Origin: Rutidosis leptorrhynchoides
Taxonomy: Eukaryota > Streptophyta > Magnoliopsida > Asterales > Asteraceae
Reading direction: 5' to 3'
Length of the DNA: 64,000 nt
Assembly: GCF_046630445.1 (NCBI RefSeq)
Contig: NC_092336.1
Location: forward strand, 506,279,001 to 506,343,000
Shown: positions 47,301-59,837 of the stretch, piece by piece
How positions within the stretch are numbered: position 1 is the first letter of the stretch
Layout of the letters: every line of letters starts with the position of its first letter
The notes under the pieces: generated by a model
Databases searched by the model: none
Told to the model about the DNA's origin: nothing
The model's input: the letters and a program-made list of their open reading frames with translations, nothing else
Translations under genes and position numbers: made by a program

Positions 47301-50300
47301 AAACTCTACCCGCTTTGTTATTCGTTGGCTTAATCTACCCAGCATATTGGGTTTTTGTTGGTCACTGACTATATATGCAGTACTCTTACTTTGTGGTGAC
47401 TATATATTTCTATATATATCTTTTGCTAACCACTAAAGGTCTCCCACTTTTATCATTATTTCATAGTAGATATGTGTTTTTCTTTCAGGTTCTTGAACCA
47501 AATTGGCATGTTATGCATAATAAACTAGAGAATGCAAAGAGCATAGATGAGGTATGTGTTGATTCCTCTTCACTCTTGAAAGCCCTTAGAGAGTGTATAA
47601 ACCTTAAAAAAAGCTTGCCGTTACTTTTTTCAAATTGTTTGATGTCTTTAAATTAAATTTGTAATTTGTAATTTTCTGTATTATCTTAACCTTATGTCGA
47701 ATATATCTATCATAATAGGTTATCCAATATCACGACTTTTTCATGGAGAAGTGCCTCAAGGAATGCTCACTTCTTTCACCAATCCTCCTCAAGGTTGGCA
47801 CGATTCCTTACTCAGATGTCAATCACACAACAATAACAATACTCAATCTCACAAATGTGTAAAAGGATTTAATATTAAAACAAATTTCTAATAATTTAAT
47901 GGATTTAGACTCAGAAAATCTGAATGTATATTAAAACACCCGATTTCATAACATGCCTATAAAAGAAGGTGTTAAGGCTAGAACCTGCCTTTTATCAGAG
48001 TAGAACCCTAATCGATTATCAATCACAAACAAGCAAACCGAATAATAAACACAGAATAAAAAAGAACACGAGAATTATAGTGGTTCAGTTTCTAGGTGAA
48101 ACCTACATCCACTTTGGAACTAGAGAGTATTATTATTAATTTGGAGGTGATAATTTACAAGTACAATTGAGAGACTATATATAGACTTAGGACCCTCAAT
48201 AAAAACGGCCCAAACAATTAGGGTTGGCCAAACCCTAACTTGGTCACCAAGTAAACTCCTGGCCCGTTTTTCTTGGGCTTAAACTACCGAAGCCTACACC
48301 TCAACAATCTCCCACTCGGAGGCTTCGAATACCATCGATCTGCACTCTTGTACTTCTGCAATGCAAGACTCAGCTCATCTCTTCTCTCTCTAGTTCCTGC
48401 CTTCTCTTCAATGTTCCTGAAGGCCAGTTGAAGCTATGCACCGCTTCAACTTATCCAGCGTTACTGGTTTGGTGAACATATCTGCCGGATTCTTTGAACC
48501 CGGAATGCTCTCCAGATTAAATGTTCCATTGTTTATCCGTTCCCTGATAAAGTGATACTTCATGCCAATGTGCTTCGTCTTAGCATGATAGACTGGATTC
48601 TTCGCTAACTTGATTGCGCTCTCATTATCACAATATAAGACAAATTCTGTCTGTTTGCTACCCAGTTCTTTCACGAATGTCTTCAACCACACTAGTTCTT
48701 TACTGGCTTCAGTCAAGGCCACGTATTCTGCTTCAGTAGTAGATAGAGCCACGCTCTTTTGAAGCCTAGACATCCAACTCACTACTGTTCCTCCTATAGT
48801 GAATACATACCCGGTGGTGCTCTTCAAGGTATTATTGCATCTACCCAGATCTGCATCAGAATAACCCCTGAGAGTAGTATCCCTGCCCTTGAAACATAAC
48901 CCAACTTTGGGAGTACCCTTTAAATACCGCAGTATCCACTTCACTGCTTCCCAATGTTCTTTTTCCGGAGCTGACATAAAGCGACTAACCATCCCAACTG
49001 CATGTGCTATATCAGGTCTTGTACACACCATAGCGTACATTAGACTACCCACTGCGGATGCATAAGGAACCTTAGCCATTTCTGCTTTTCTATTTCAGTT
49101 TTTAGGAGACTGATGTTTAGAAAGCTTTAGATGACTTCCCAACGGTGTGTTTCTTGGCTTTGTAGACTCACCATTCATTCTGAACTTTTCAAGAACCTTG
49201 CGGATATACTTTTCTTGAGATAAAGAAACTGACCCATCTTTATTCCTGCATATACTCATACCGAGAATCTGCTTAGCTGGCCCGAGATCCTTCATTTCAA
49301 ATTCTCTAGATAATTGCTTCTTCAAATTGCGTATTTCAACCATATCAGAACCTGCAATCAACATATCATCGACATAAAGAAGCAATATAATATAGGAGCT
49401 CTTGAACTTCTTCAAATAACAGCAATGATCTGTAGAACTTCTCACGAATCCTGTCTTCTCCATGAAATTATCAAATTTCAAGTACCACTGTCTGGGAGCT
49501 TGTTTCAAACCATACAAGCTTCTCTTTAGATTACACACAAGACTCTCCTTTCCTTTGACACGAAACTCCTCTGGTTGAGACATGTAAATGTCTTCTTCAA
49601 TGTCACCATGCAGGAAGGCTGTTTTAACATCCAACTGTTCTAAGTGTAACTTCTCGGTTGCAACCATACTTGGAACCAATCTGATAGTCGTCATCTTCAC
49701 TACTGGAGAAAAGATTTCAGCATAGTCGACTCCTTTCTTTTGTTGAAATCCTTTGACAACTAATCTTGCTTTGTATCGTTTAGAACCATCCCCTTCATCT
49801 TTGACTCTGAAAACCCATTTATTCTGTAAGACCCTTTTTCCTGGTGGTAACTTGATCAACTTCCAAGTTTGATTTTTCAATAAAGATTCCATCTCGCTTT
49901 TCATAGCCTGCTCCCACTGGAACGAATCTTTCACCTTCATTGCCTCAGAATAACTTTCTGGTTCCCCATTTTCTGTCAAAAGAAGATAGTTAACTGTTGG
50001 ACTAAACCTCTCTGGCTGTCTTGTGACTCGTGTAGATCTTCTGACCCAATTGAACTGGTCAAATTGTGATGGGGGCTGTGGGGTCTGCTCATCATCAGAG
50101 TCTGAGCTCCCACTATCTGAAGTCTGCTCGTGATCAGACTCCAAGCTTTCACTGTTAGGAACTCCCACTGGAACTTCAGTTTCACACTCTGGAGTTTCCC
50201 TTTCATCTTCTCTAGTTGTCTCTGTGTCAACCGCAAATTCAACTGATTCTTTTTCTTTTGGTGTTGAGTTGAAATCCTTGTACAATTCTGCTTCATTGAA

Positions 50301-53300
50301 GGTGGCATGTTTACTTCTGATAACATGTTTTCCCTTGTTATCCCATAACCTGTAACCCATGTCATCTCCCCCATAACCAATGAACACGTACTTCTTTGCT
50401 TTTGCATCAAGTTTGTCACCATCTTTATTAATATCATATGCACTGCACCCAAAGATTTTTAGATGCTCATAACTGATTGCTTTACCTCTCCATTCTTCTT
50501 CGGGTATTTTGAAATCAAGCGGAGCTGATGGAGAACGGTTGATCAAATAAGCGGCATTGCTTACTGCATCAGCCCATAGAGTCTTTGGTAGCCCACAATT
50601 AAGTCTCATGCTACGTGCTCTCTCATTTAAAGTACGATTCATTCTTTCTGCAACTCCATTTTGTTGTGGAGTACCTGGAACCGTCTTGATCATCCGAATG
50701 CCATGATCAGCACAATAGTTAACGAATTCGGTGCTGATGTATTCTCCTCCATTATCCGACCTCAAGCATTTTACCTTCAAATCACAAGATAATTCAACAG
50801 CAGATTTCCATTTCTTAAAAGCTTCAAATACATCAGATTTATTTTTAAGAAAGTAAACCCATACCTTGCGTGTTGAATCATCGATGAAAGTAACATAATA
50901 GCGTGCTCCTCCCAATGAAGAAACAGGAGTAGGCCCGAACACATCCGTGTGTACTAGCTCCAACTTCTGAGCCTTTAATGTTCTGCCTGCTTTTGCAAAG
51001 GTGACCTTCTTCTTCTTTCCTAGAACACATGACTCACAAAAGTCCGATTCAACTTTCTTCAGACCAGGAATTTTACCATTAGACACTAGCATTTTCATTC
51101 CTTTGTCACTCATGTGACCTACACGTTGGTGCCACTGACTAGTTAAGCTACGATCATTGGAAACTGTATTTACTTCATTAGCTGGAACTTCTACCATATA
51201 AAGAGTGCCTCTCTTCTTACCCTTGGCTATTACTAAGTTCCCCTTTATTACTTTCCACTGACCTTCACCAAATAGCACACTATATCCTTGGTCATCAAGC
51301 TGTCCAACAGAGATTAGTTTCTTCTTTAGGCCAGGAATAACTCGGACATTTTCCAAGGTCCAATTAGTACCCAAAGAGGTCTTCAGCTCTAAGTCTCCAA
51401 TCCCTGTAATGTCAAGACAGTGATCATTAGCCAAACGAACTTTACCAAGATTACCTGTTCGTAGATTCTTCATCAAATGTGGACTTGGAGTAGCATGAAA
51501 CGATGCTCCTGAATCCATAACCCACGCATCAATTGTATTCTCAATGCAGCAAACAAGGACGTTATCATAATCAACATTAACTTCCTTTGGCTTTGATGAT
51601 GTTACTGGCTTAGTGCACTGGTTTCTGAAGTGCCGAGTCTCCTGACAATTCCAACATTTAATATCATTCCTCGTTCTCGACACACTCCTCCTTCTTGACT
51701 TTGACCTGCCCCTGGTGGTGTTACTTCTGCCTTTCCTCCTACCCCTCTCTTCTGTGCTCAGCAAGTTTCCTGATGGTTCTCCTGAACTCTTTCTTCTTAT
51801 ATCTTCTCCAAGAATAAAATCACGAATGCTCTCAAACTTTAGCTTTGAGGACTCTGTGGATCCACTGATAGCTGTGACTGAACCTGACCAGCTTTCAGGT
51901 AACGAAGATAATAATAGAAGAGCTTTGACTTCGTCATCGAACTTGATATCAACTGACAGTAACCGAGAGATAATATTGTTGAAGTTATTAACATGATTTG
52001 TTACTGAAGCACCTTCTTTCAACCTGGTGTTTACTAACTGTCTGATCAAAAACACCTTGTTAGAAGCAGACGGCCTCTCATACATATTTGCTAAGGTCTT
52101 CATCAAACCATGTGTCGTGGTTTCGTTCACAATGTTAAAGGCAACACTTTTTGTCAACGTGAGTCTGACAACTGCTAGGGCTTTCCTGTCAAGTGTTTTT
52201 CACTCGTCGTCTTTCATTCCTTCTGGTTTATTCTCATTCAAGGCTTCGGTCAGATCCTTCTGACATAACAAATCTTCAACCTGCATCTTCCGCCACCCAA
52301 AATCTTGCCCATCAAACTTGTCGATTTTGATCCTTCCTTCTTCTGCCATTGAAAAAAAATTTATTGGATCTGAGGTCAACAGCAATCTGATCTGTAACAG
52401 TAGCAGTAAATCTGTAACAGCAGAGTCTGGTGAGTCTGGTGACGGCTAGGGTTGATCTAGATCTGTAACAGCAGAGTCTGATGGCGGCTAGGGTTGATCA
52501 GCAGAGTCTGGTGGCGGCTAGGGTTTAGCACCTGCAATCTGATCTGCAATCTGATCTGTAACAGTAGAGTCTGGTGGCGGCTAGAGTTGATCAGCAGAGT
52601 CTGGTGGCGGCTAGGGTTTAGCACCTGCAACCTGATCTGCAATCTGATCTGTAAAAACAGCAACAACAGCAGCAGCGACTGGATCTGTAACAGCAACAGC
52701 TATGATTGACGGCTAGGGTTGGAACCTGAGCTCTGATACCAGTTGTTAAGGCTAGAACCTGCCTTTTATCAGAGTAGAACCCTAATCGATTATCAATCAC
52801 AAACAAGCAAACCGAATAATAAACACAGAATAAAAAAGTACACGAGAATTATAGTGGTTTGGTTTCTAGGTGAAACCTACATCCACTTTGGAACTAGAGA
52901 GTATTATTATTAATTTGGAGGTGATAATTTACAAGTACAATTGAGAGACTATATATAGACTTAGGACCCTCAATAAAAACGGCCCAAACAATTAGGGTTG
53001 GCCAAACCCTAACTTGGTCACCAAGTAAACTCCTGGCCCGTTTTTCTTGGGCTTAAACTACCGAAGCCTACACCTCAACAGAAGGTTCATGAGTACTACT
53101 AACTGCTGTAAGATTACTGAATCTAGGTATACACAGTGCATCATTGCTGCTGAAAGATTCCACGTTCAATTAATTTATTACTCCGTATATGTATCATTTT
53201 TTTTTTTTTTTTTTTTTTTTTTTTGTTTTAAGTTTTTAACATATATCTGATAAGGAATACAATGCTAGTCATATATATTTTCTAGCAAGAGTGCCTAAGG

Positions 53301-54081
53301 TAAATGATATAAAAATGTATCTAAAACCTTCAATTTTTACGGTAGGGAAGGACCCTCGTTGTTAATAATGAACAACTTCAAGGACTTCATGCCTTTTATA
53401 AAGTCCCACATGTATTAATTGCATAATTTTCTCTCTTATGCTTTGATCATTTAATATTAAATTTACTTTTTGTTTGAAAATGGCTCTTATCATGGACACT
53501 TTAATCCGAATGCAGAAATTTGAGAAACTGAAACTTGTATGCCTTCAATATGCTGCTGCGACTCAGTGGTTGATGAACTCCATTGAAGCTCCCGACCCCA
53601 ACAAATCCTTTGACGATTTTCCAATTTTGGAAAATTCAAAAGTTTTAAAGCTAAGGAAGCCATCTAAGAAGCCCAATTCACCTGCCGAAGAGTCATCGGT
53701 CATCGAGTGTGTCCTGTAAGTTCTAAAAACTTGAATTCATCTTTACTATAGGTGGCCGTTGCAATGCACTTATTTTATAGGTGGATCGACTCAGTTAATG
53801 TTTTATCCTTAGGTGAAAGAAACATGAAAAGTTTAGCTTACTCGATTGAGTTAAAATTAAACAAAGTTTGTCTAATCCGCCTGGCCAAACTCATGCTTTT
53901 GAACGTCTTTTTCTCCCTATCTCTCTCATGTGACTGCGTAATATGCAGGAAATTTGAAAGGGAGTTTACTGCAGAGCTTCAAAGTTTAAGGCCCATTTTG
54001 AGCAGCAGGGCCCAGGCAGAACCATACTTGACTCATCTTGCACAGTTGATTCTTGGTGTTGGTATGGATCAACAGATGTAG
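41334..54081 (+). CDS. GCP2: Gamma-tubulin complex component 2 (Spc97 homologue)
   Basis: 21 exons on the plus strand: 41334-41426, 41543-41592, 41726-41777, 42137-42271, 42373-42504, 42689-42772, 43229-43327, 43427-43518, 43611-43683, 43750-43902, 44203-44322, 44457-44510, 44668-44751, 44931-45005, 45096-45227, 46008-46133, 46222-46329, 47489-47551, 47719-47793, 53516-53715 and 53949-54081. All introns are GT-AG and phases agree. The 2133 nt give 710 residues, close to the Arabidopsis protein (about 680). The GRIP1 region includes GCYNASVQELIVIDDLLSAL (about residues 57-76) and LDYQAMVAQLEHQFRLGRLS. The GRIP2 region includes PLSLVISRKALTKYQLIFRF (about 480-500). GCP2 pairs with GCP3 to bind gamma-tubulin in the gamma-tubulin small complex that nucleates microtubules. 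A TRIM sits in intron 17 and a Copia element in intron 19; no exon is damaged. Confidence 0.95.
46406..47014 (-). mobile_element. TRIM element in GCP2 intron 17
   Basis: 609 bp. Terminal direct repeats of 161 bp (46406-46566, 46854-47014) begin TGTAAGGATCG, end CACCCTTACA and differ at one position. Flanked by perfect 5-bp GTGTT (46401-46405, 47015-47019). Next to the right repeat is TGGTATCAGAGCC on the minus strand (46839-46851), an initiator-Met primer site. A purine tract on the minus strand lies beside the left repeat. The interior of 287 bp is GC-rich and non-coding. No 5S-like promoter was found, so it is probably not Cassandra. It looks whole and recent. Confidence 0.93.
47824..47865 (-). 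repeat. Short RTE/TS-type tail fragment
   Basis: CAACAATAACAATACTCAAT followed by CTCACAAATGTGT matches the end of the copy at 40705. Only about 40 bp remain. Confidence 0.45.
47970..48306 (-). repeat. Copia 3' LTR
   Basis: Lies beside the purine tract, hence the 3' LTR in element sense. Confidence 0.95.
48408..52349 (-). pseudogene. Copia gag-pol region
   Basis: Starts MAEEGRIKIDKFDGQDF. In order come a UBN2-type gag, a CX2CX4HX4C zinc knuckle (CWNCQETRHFRNQC), protease (MDSGASFHAT), GAG-pre-integrase (WHQRVGHMS), integrase (HTDVFGP, DDSTRKVWVY, QQNGVAERMNRT), reverse transcriptase (LDVKTAFLHGD, LLYVDDML) and RNase H (YSDADLG, STTEAEYVA). The domain order INT before RT defines Copia. The PYASAVGSLMYAMVCTRPDI block is close to Tnt1. 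About two breaks in all; treated as a fossil. Confidence 0.93.
52380..52726 (-). repeat. Tandem repeats in Copia leader
   Basis: Between primer site and gag, units containing GTCTGGTGGCGGCTAGGG and ATCTGATCTGCAATCTGATC recur several times. Apparent frames on both strands here only reflect the repeats. Confidence 0.85.
52744..53080 (-). repeat. Copia 5' LTR
   Basis: Primer site TGGTATCAGAGC on the minus strand directly follows, hence the 5' LTR in element sense. Confidence 0.95.
53189..53224. repeat. Poly-T run in GCP2 intron 19
   Basis: About 36 T. It could be the tail of an unseen minus-strand retroelement. Confidence 0.8.
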
Positions 54082-55352
54082 GTTTTTAGTATCATATAAT
54101 GTATGAAGTATGGTTGCCAGAGAGTGCATGTTGTGTTATACATCTATTTTGGAATATGCTAGTGTGGAACATTTCCTTGCCCAACTAAACCGATTGTATA
54201 GATTTCGTAGTACTACTACGTGGAACATGTTGATTATATTCTGAAAAACTCAATTTGTTATTATTATTAGAACATGTTAGAAAAAATGTCCGTTTTTCGG
54301 CTTTTCGCTATGGGTAGATGGGCAGAATAAATCATGTAACGGAGGAAGTATAGAATGGCCAACAACTTAAATAAAAACTGAATACTACTACTAACATGAT
54401 AACCTTAACAGGCAAAAAGAACATAATTTGGGAAATTTCTTCATTTGATATAACAATTTATATTCTGAAAATATAGTACTCGGTACGACATACTGTGTAA
54501 TGATCTATTTGTGTATTTATGACTTTTAAATAATCTAACTTTAAAATTTTAAAAAATATTGATTGAAGTAATTTTTTTTATTTATAAATTATTTAATTGA
54601 TCACATTTGGATTATTTTTCCTTTTTTTTTTTTTTAAATTATAAATAATTTAATTTTCCTTTTTAATAATTAATAAAAATTTGGTTAATCTGATTCGTAA
54701 CTATTCAAACGTCAATGAATGAATAGCTATTTGCTCCATTATTATTCAATTTTTCCCCTTAAGCATATGCTAAATAAAAATATAAATAAATAAATAATAA
54801 ATATATATAAATAATAAATATAAACCGGATCTTTAACTCGTCCATATGTAACACGTATAATTGTCGTTAACAAAGTGTTGTATATAGTTGTTATATATAA
54901 ACTTTAAAATGATGATTATGAAGTTAAATGATATTTTGTGTTAGAAAATAATAAAATTTTATTTTAAACAAGAATTTGCTAACAACGGATTTTAGAACTG
55001 TCGTTAGTGTGCATTTAATAGTTAGACTTGTGGTTAATTATGACTATTAAGCGGTGATTACCTCATTTAATGCACACTAGTGATAATCTTAAAGACTAAT
55101 GTTAATAAAATTTTTGAAAATATATTCAACGCTTTAATAATATTTCAAAATAATAAATAATTATAATTATACACTAACAAATATAAATAAATATAATTAA
55201 TTATACACTAACAAATATAAATAAATATAATAATTAATTACCTAATTACTTAAATAAAATACAATATAATAATAGTGATAATAATAATTAATATCAATTT
55301 ATTACTACATATTCAATATTATTATTATTAAGTTAATCGTTTATAATTATAA
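54082..55352. other. AT-rich intergenic with possible CACTA-type MITE
   Basis: GCP2 3' flank, then AT-rich sequence. Around 54860-55110 the motifs GTCGTTAAC, AACAACGG and CTGTCGTTAG, with an inverted pair TAGTGTGCATT and AATGCACACTA, recall CACTA-derived MITEs. Assignment is weak. A 34-bp tandem pair (unit with TATACACTAACAAATATAAA) spans about 55164-55230. Confidence 0.35.
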
Positions 55353-55885
55353 CTAGTGAAATGACCCGTGAAATCACGGATATGTTTAAATGAAACAATT
55401 TAATGACATGTTTTAGGTATTAAGTGAATTTAAATGCTAAAGTCGTTCATTTTAATGACCCGATTAACTAAGAAACTTGTCGTTGTTTTTACAAATATAT
55501 AGAGACATGTATTTTCGCATACATATGTAACGTAATTAATTTCGTAAAAAAAATCCATATTTGAATATTAATAATATAATAATTATAATTATAATCATTA
55601 TATTAAAAGTAAATAATAATAATAAAGTTCGCTTAAAGTTGAGTATTTATATTTTTAATAATAATAATAAATAGTAATAATAAATGCCTTTTAAACTTTT
55701 TAGAAAATTAAAATTACAATTTAGCAGAGATTAGTATTTTCTTTTATAAAAGATTTCATATTATTTTTTTAATCAAATTAATATATAATTATGACATCAT
55801 CATTATGAAAATTAAAAGGTAATTAGTTTAATGATAACATCATCATTTTAGAGATTTATATGACTATATTACATATAGATATAGA
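55353..55885 (-). mobile_element. Non-autonomous Helitron
   Basis: On the minus strand it starts TCTATATCTATATG (55885) and ends CACTAG (55353). The hairpin CCGTGATTTCACGG (55366-55379) sits about ten bases before the CTAG end. Flanking bases are A and T, the usual Helitron target. There are no inverted ends or target duplication. 533 bp without coding capacity. Confidence 0.55.
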
Positions 55886-56058
55886 TATTATTTAATTAAT
55901 TAATTTAATAATTTATATGAAAGGTAATGTAAATAATAATATAAATATAATAATAATAATAATAAAAATAGTAAGAGGAAGTTGACAATTTTAGTTTCCG
56001 TGTTGGATTCCTAACCCTGGCGTCACTCATGAGGCAACAAACAACTGACTCCATCATT

Positions 56059-56119
56059 ACACGTGTTATATTCTAATTGGATTTCTCTTAACCGACTCTA
56101 TATAATATGGCCTATAAAT
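56059..56119 (+). promoter_or_regulatory. Polyubiquitin core promoter
   Basis: TATAAAT at 56113-56119 gives an expected start near 56145. ACACGTGT, a G-box-type core, lies at 56059-56066. A second TATA-like run is at 56099-56108. Confidence 0.6.
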
Positions 56120-56226
56120 CACCCTAATTTTACCCCCAATTCATCACAAACTCATTACAATCAATCAATCTCTTAATAAATCCTAAATTTTCATCTCGTA
56201 GTTTTCATCAATCAATTTTCTCGAAG

Positions 56227-57694
<1,468 letters not shown>

Positions 57695-58140
57695 GTTTCT
57701 TATGTTGTTTGGTGGTTATTATTTGTTTGTGTGAACAACTGATTTGTTGTTTCTTGCTGTTTATGCTGTGTTGAATGAATGAAACGTTAATTGTGGTGTT
57801 TGTAATACTTGTTGGACTTGTTCTTGATTATCTGTTTTAGTCATGGAATGTTAATGATCAGCTTATAATTGATATGAATTGAATATTGTTTGAAAAAGGT
57901 TTTGTTACAGCTTAAAAGTGGTGGTTGCATCTACTTTGATTTATTAATGCCTATTAACCATTTTATTTCCAGGTAATGTGTTTGTTACAGGAGCTCTAAA
58001 GCTGTGTTCTGAAGTTCTATATGTTGCTAGTAATATTTTATTTTCTAGATAGCGGTGGTTTAAAGGTGAAGGTTATCTAATGTCATATGATAGAAGTGAT
58101 ACGAGTACCGAGTAGTTTCTTTTTAGGTTCTTTATGTAGT
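57695..58140. other. Polyubiquitin 3' UTR and flank
   Basis: T-rich 3' UTR with likely AATGAATGAAA-type poly-A signals near 57773-57783. Nothing else recognised. Confidence 0.5.
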
Positions 58141-58420
58141 AAGACTGAAAATAACGCCTGCTTCAGAGCATGCGACGCCCCTGACGCCTATATCTGCTCA
58201 CCACCTGACGCCCCTGACGCCTATATCTGCTCTGACGCCTATAATTCAAGAAATAGAAGATGATGATTCGGAAGTCGAATCGGCACCATCTATTCCGAGA
58301 GGTTACATTCCTAGGGAACGGGAGGTTGCTGCACAACGTTTGTGGAATGATTATTTTTGTGAGACGCCAAAATATTCATTTGACATTTTTTGGGGTTATT
58401 GGGGGGTCAAAATCATTTGA
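58141..58420 (+). pseudogene. PIF/Harbinger transposase N-terminal fragment
   Basis: One frame runs through a short coding minisatellite (TPLTPISA repeated, 58174-58243) into an acidic stretch, then YIPREREVAAQRLWNDYFCE and a stop at 58418. The block R..IPRERE.AAQRLW.DYF is the conserved start of plant Harbinger transposases (ALP1-like proteins). The DDE catalytic domain is missing, so this is a dead fragment. A related MULE or host ALP1-like gene fragment is the alternative. Confidence 0.55.
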
Positions 58421-59039
58421 AAAAAATAATAATCTTCATTTGACATTAGAGGTTACATGTGGGTTGATTAATTCATTTGAAACAAAAAAAAAAAAAAAAA
58501 ACTTGGACCCTAGACACTGCCATTTGACATTTGGGGTTATTGGGGGTCAAAATCTGACACCGAGTTAAATGCACTTTTTGAGTCAAAACAAATCTGCCTA
58601 TGACAAGGAGGGTTAGAAACAGTCTAAGGTTGAGAACTCGGATCTTGGGGAGCAAAGTTGTAAAACTCGCTACTTGAAATAAATATATATATTTTGATAG
58701 GCTTTGAGACAACCTTGTAATCTGATCACCAAATATATATGTATTTTTAACTAAAGACGCATCATGTTCAGCTTTTTCATAATAAACTCGTTCTTTCAAG
58801 TTTCACCTAAACAGCTACACACATTTCTATCTCTTTTTTTCTTTTTTCTTCTTATGTACCCTATTCTCTTTCTTTTTCTCTTCATGGCTTCTTTGTCCCC
58901 ACATCTTTTCTCTCTAAACCACCTACCACTACCAGTACCACCAACCACCCATTAAATTTCATCTTTACTGACTTTTCAGTTAGTCTAAACAATCTTGAAG
59001 TACTTTTCTGTAAAATTAGACCGAATTTTCAAGTGCAGT
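58421..59039. other. Repeat-derived spacer
   Basis: Contains a second copy (58521-58555) of the CATTTGACATTTGGGG..GGGTCAAAATC sequence at 58377-58412 and a run of about 20 A at 58482. A pyrimidine-rich stretch precedes a 23-codon frame at 58884-58955 (MASLSPHLFSLNHLPLPVPP), which resembles a plastid transit start but goes no further. Confidence 0.4.
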
Positions 59040-59470
59040 GGTGTTAAATGCTCGTTGACCGCTGTTGACCGGCGAGTTTTTAGCTAGTTTTCATCCTAGA
59101 TCTCGTTTTGTTCCTTCAGCCGACTTCTCCCCAAGAAATCGCCCGAGTTGGCCGAGTTTTGCAACCCTGTCGGGGGTGATCTCGTTTGGAAATTTTTGGG
59201 GAGATCTCGGCATCTCGAAAAAAAGTCACGGGGAGATCTCGGACGTCGACTTACGTTGACTTCTTATTTTTTTAATATAAATATACAGAAATAAATAAAT
59301 ATATGTATATTTAAATAAATTTTTACGAGATTTTACAAGAAAATTCAAAAAATGAGCGAGAAAATTCGAGAAATAAGCGAGAAAATTCGAGAAATCGTGG
59401 ATTTGACCAAGTTTGACCCCCGTTGACCGAGAAATCTCGGGAGATGGGCATCTCGTCTCGGCTGCCTTCC
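59040..59470. repeat. CTCG/CGAG-rich block
   Basis: Dense in GAGATCTCGG, CGAGAAATCTCGG and GCGAGAAAATTCGAGAAAT, with TTGACC motifs near both edges. No coding sense. It looks like a non-autonomous element of unknown class. Confidence 0.35.
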
Positions 59471-59830
59471 AAAACCGGTTTCGCCTTTTAGTTCCAAGTT
59501 TTGATTCCACGTTTCAATTTCATTTCGCGTTTAAGTTTTGTGATTACGTTTCGCGTATTGGTTTTCGAGTTTTGATTTCGTGTTTTCGTTTCCGTACGCG
59601 TTTCGACGCGTTTCACATCATCTTTTCATTTCAGTTCTCCGCGTTTCAACTTCGTGTTTCGGTTTTGCGTTCAAGTTTCGTGTGTCAGTTTCGCATTTCG
59701 GTTTTCACGTTTCAGATTTGCTTTTCCTTTTCAGTTCCAAATTTCGGTTTTCGCGTTTCAGTTTCACATTTCAGATCATGAAACTTAAACCCGATATTGA
59801 AACGCGGTATCGAAACGCGAAAAATGGAAT
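59471..59830. repeat. Degenerate CGTTTC minisatellite
   Basis: About 20 loosely spaced CGTTTC/CGTGTTTC/TCAGTTTCG units, with an inverted piece GAAACGCGGTATCGAAACGCG-like at 59797-59820. Three overlapping frames open here only because of the repeat. Confidence 0.6.
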
Positions 59831-59837
59831 GCGATAA

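Larger units (their letters stand above)
47970..53080 (-). mobile_element. Copia (Tork/Tnt1-like) retrotransposon in GCP2 intron 19
   Basis: 5111 bp, antisense to GCP2. LTRs of 337 bp (47970-48306, 52744-53080) begin TGTTAAGGC, end CCTCAACA and differ at three positions that I saw. That is under 1%, so insertion was recent. Flanked by perfect 5-bp GAAGG (47965-47969, 53081-53085). The primer site is at 52730-52741 and a purine tract on the minus strand is at about 48307-48322. One gag-pol region fills most of the interior. It looks nearly whole, with about two breaks. Confidence 0.95.

Noticed and set aside
52457-52806. Serine/glutamine- and tryptophan-rich frames on both strands
   Set aside because: They arise from tandem repeats in the Copia leader.
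59413-59837. Overlapping phenylalanine/serine/arginine-rich frames
   Set aside because: Different frames of one degenerate CGTTTC repeat with no family resemblance.
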